Source: Nitriliruptoraceae bacterium (GTDB taxonomy: Bacteria > Actinomycetota > Nitriliruptoria > Nitriliruptorales > Nitriliruptoraceae). Taken from it: DNA of 12,707 bases. This document shows, piece after piece, positions 12,661-12,707 of this stretch. Positions within the stretch are counted from its first letter, which is position 1; each line of letters starts with the position of its first letter. The DNA lies in assembly GCA_007125475.1 (NCBI GenBank), contig SLDB01000020.1:1-12707 (forward strand), given 5' to 3'. Below the pieces are notes generated by a model. It was not told the origin of the DNA and made no database searches. It worked only from the letters and a program-made list of their open reading frames with translations. The position numbers and the translations under genes are program-made.

Positions 12661-12707
12661 TAGCGTCCGGGCCGACCGACGACGACCGATCCGGGAGACC
12701 GTGTGCG
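12661..12707 (+). other. Possible promoter and start of a rightward gene cut by the window end
   Basis: TAGCGT (12661-12666) is identical to the candidate livK -10. It is followed by GGGAG (12693-12697) and then overlapping GTG codons at 12701 and 12703. This looks like the leader and start of a divergent gene, but at most one or two codons are inside the window, so the product is unknown. No -35 match was found. Confidence 0.3.

Noticed and set aside
1..12707. Mobile element, CRISPR array, tRNA or rRNA
   Set aside because: No transposase or integrase frame, no regularly spaced repeat-spacer units, and no tRNA-like or rRNA-like conserved segments were seen on either strand by reading.

Overview
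The window is high-GC, gene-dense bacterial DNA with strong G/C bias at third codon positions, frequent GTG starts and very acidic proteins. A luciferase-like flavin/F420 oxidoreductase and very Asp/Glu-rich linkers in two surface proteins fit an actinomycete, possibly a salt- or alkali-adapted lineage such as Nitriliruptoria. That placement is inference. No rRNA, tRNA, CRISPR array or insertion sequence was seen.

Left part (1-5640): a branched-chain/hydrophobic amino-acid type ABC importer. livH, livM, livG and livF run rightward with 0-nt spacing or short overlaps, so they look like one translationally coupled operon. The periplasmic-type binding lipoprotein gene (livK-like) lies next to them but is convergent. 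Two strong hairpins fill the 101-nt junction. The LivH homologue is unusual: a signal peptide, an acidic linker and a beta-sandwich-like domain precede the permease.

Middle part (5640-7265): purC (purine biosynthesis) on the minus strand and a MoaB/Mog-type molybdenum cofactor gene on the plus strand diverge from a 119-nt regulatory region. purC carries a near-perfect Shine-Dalgarno sequence, which moves its likely start 6 nt inside the longest reading frame.

Right part (7266-10414): a tight three-gene operon with an enolase-superfamily dehydratase/racemase of the mandelate racemase subgroup, a fumarylacetoacetate hydrolase (FAH) family protein, and a second, divergent mandelate racemase subgroup member. 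Both enolase-type proteins keep the metal ligands and the His-Asp dyad of that subgroup, but the second has Gly in place of the second Lys of the KxK motif. The set looks like a catabolic module for a sugar acid or another hydroxy acid. The substrate cannot be read from sequence.

Far right (10448-12707): on the minus strand, a class I fructose-bisphosphate aldolase (FbaB type, almost exactly the family's usual length) is followed by a luciferase-like (LLM class) oxidoreductase. A long hairpin separates the two. Upstream of the aldolase are a candidate promoter and a 25-bp imperfect tandem repeat. The window appears to end at the first codon of a divergent rightward gene.

No wholly new system was identified. 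The most unusual items are the LivH fusion, the enolase-FAH-enolase operon, and several unassigned palindromes and repeats in promoter regions.
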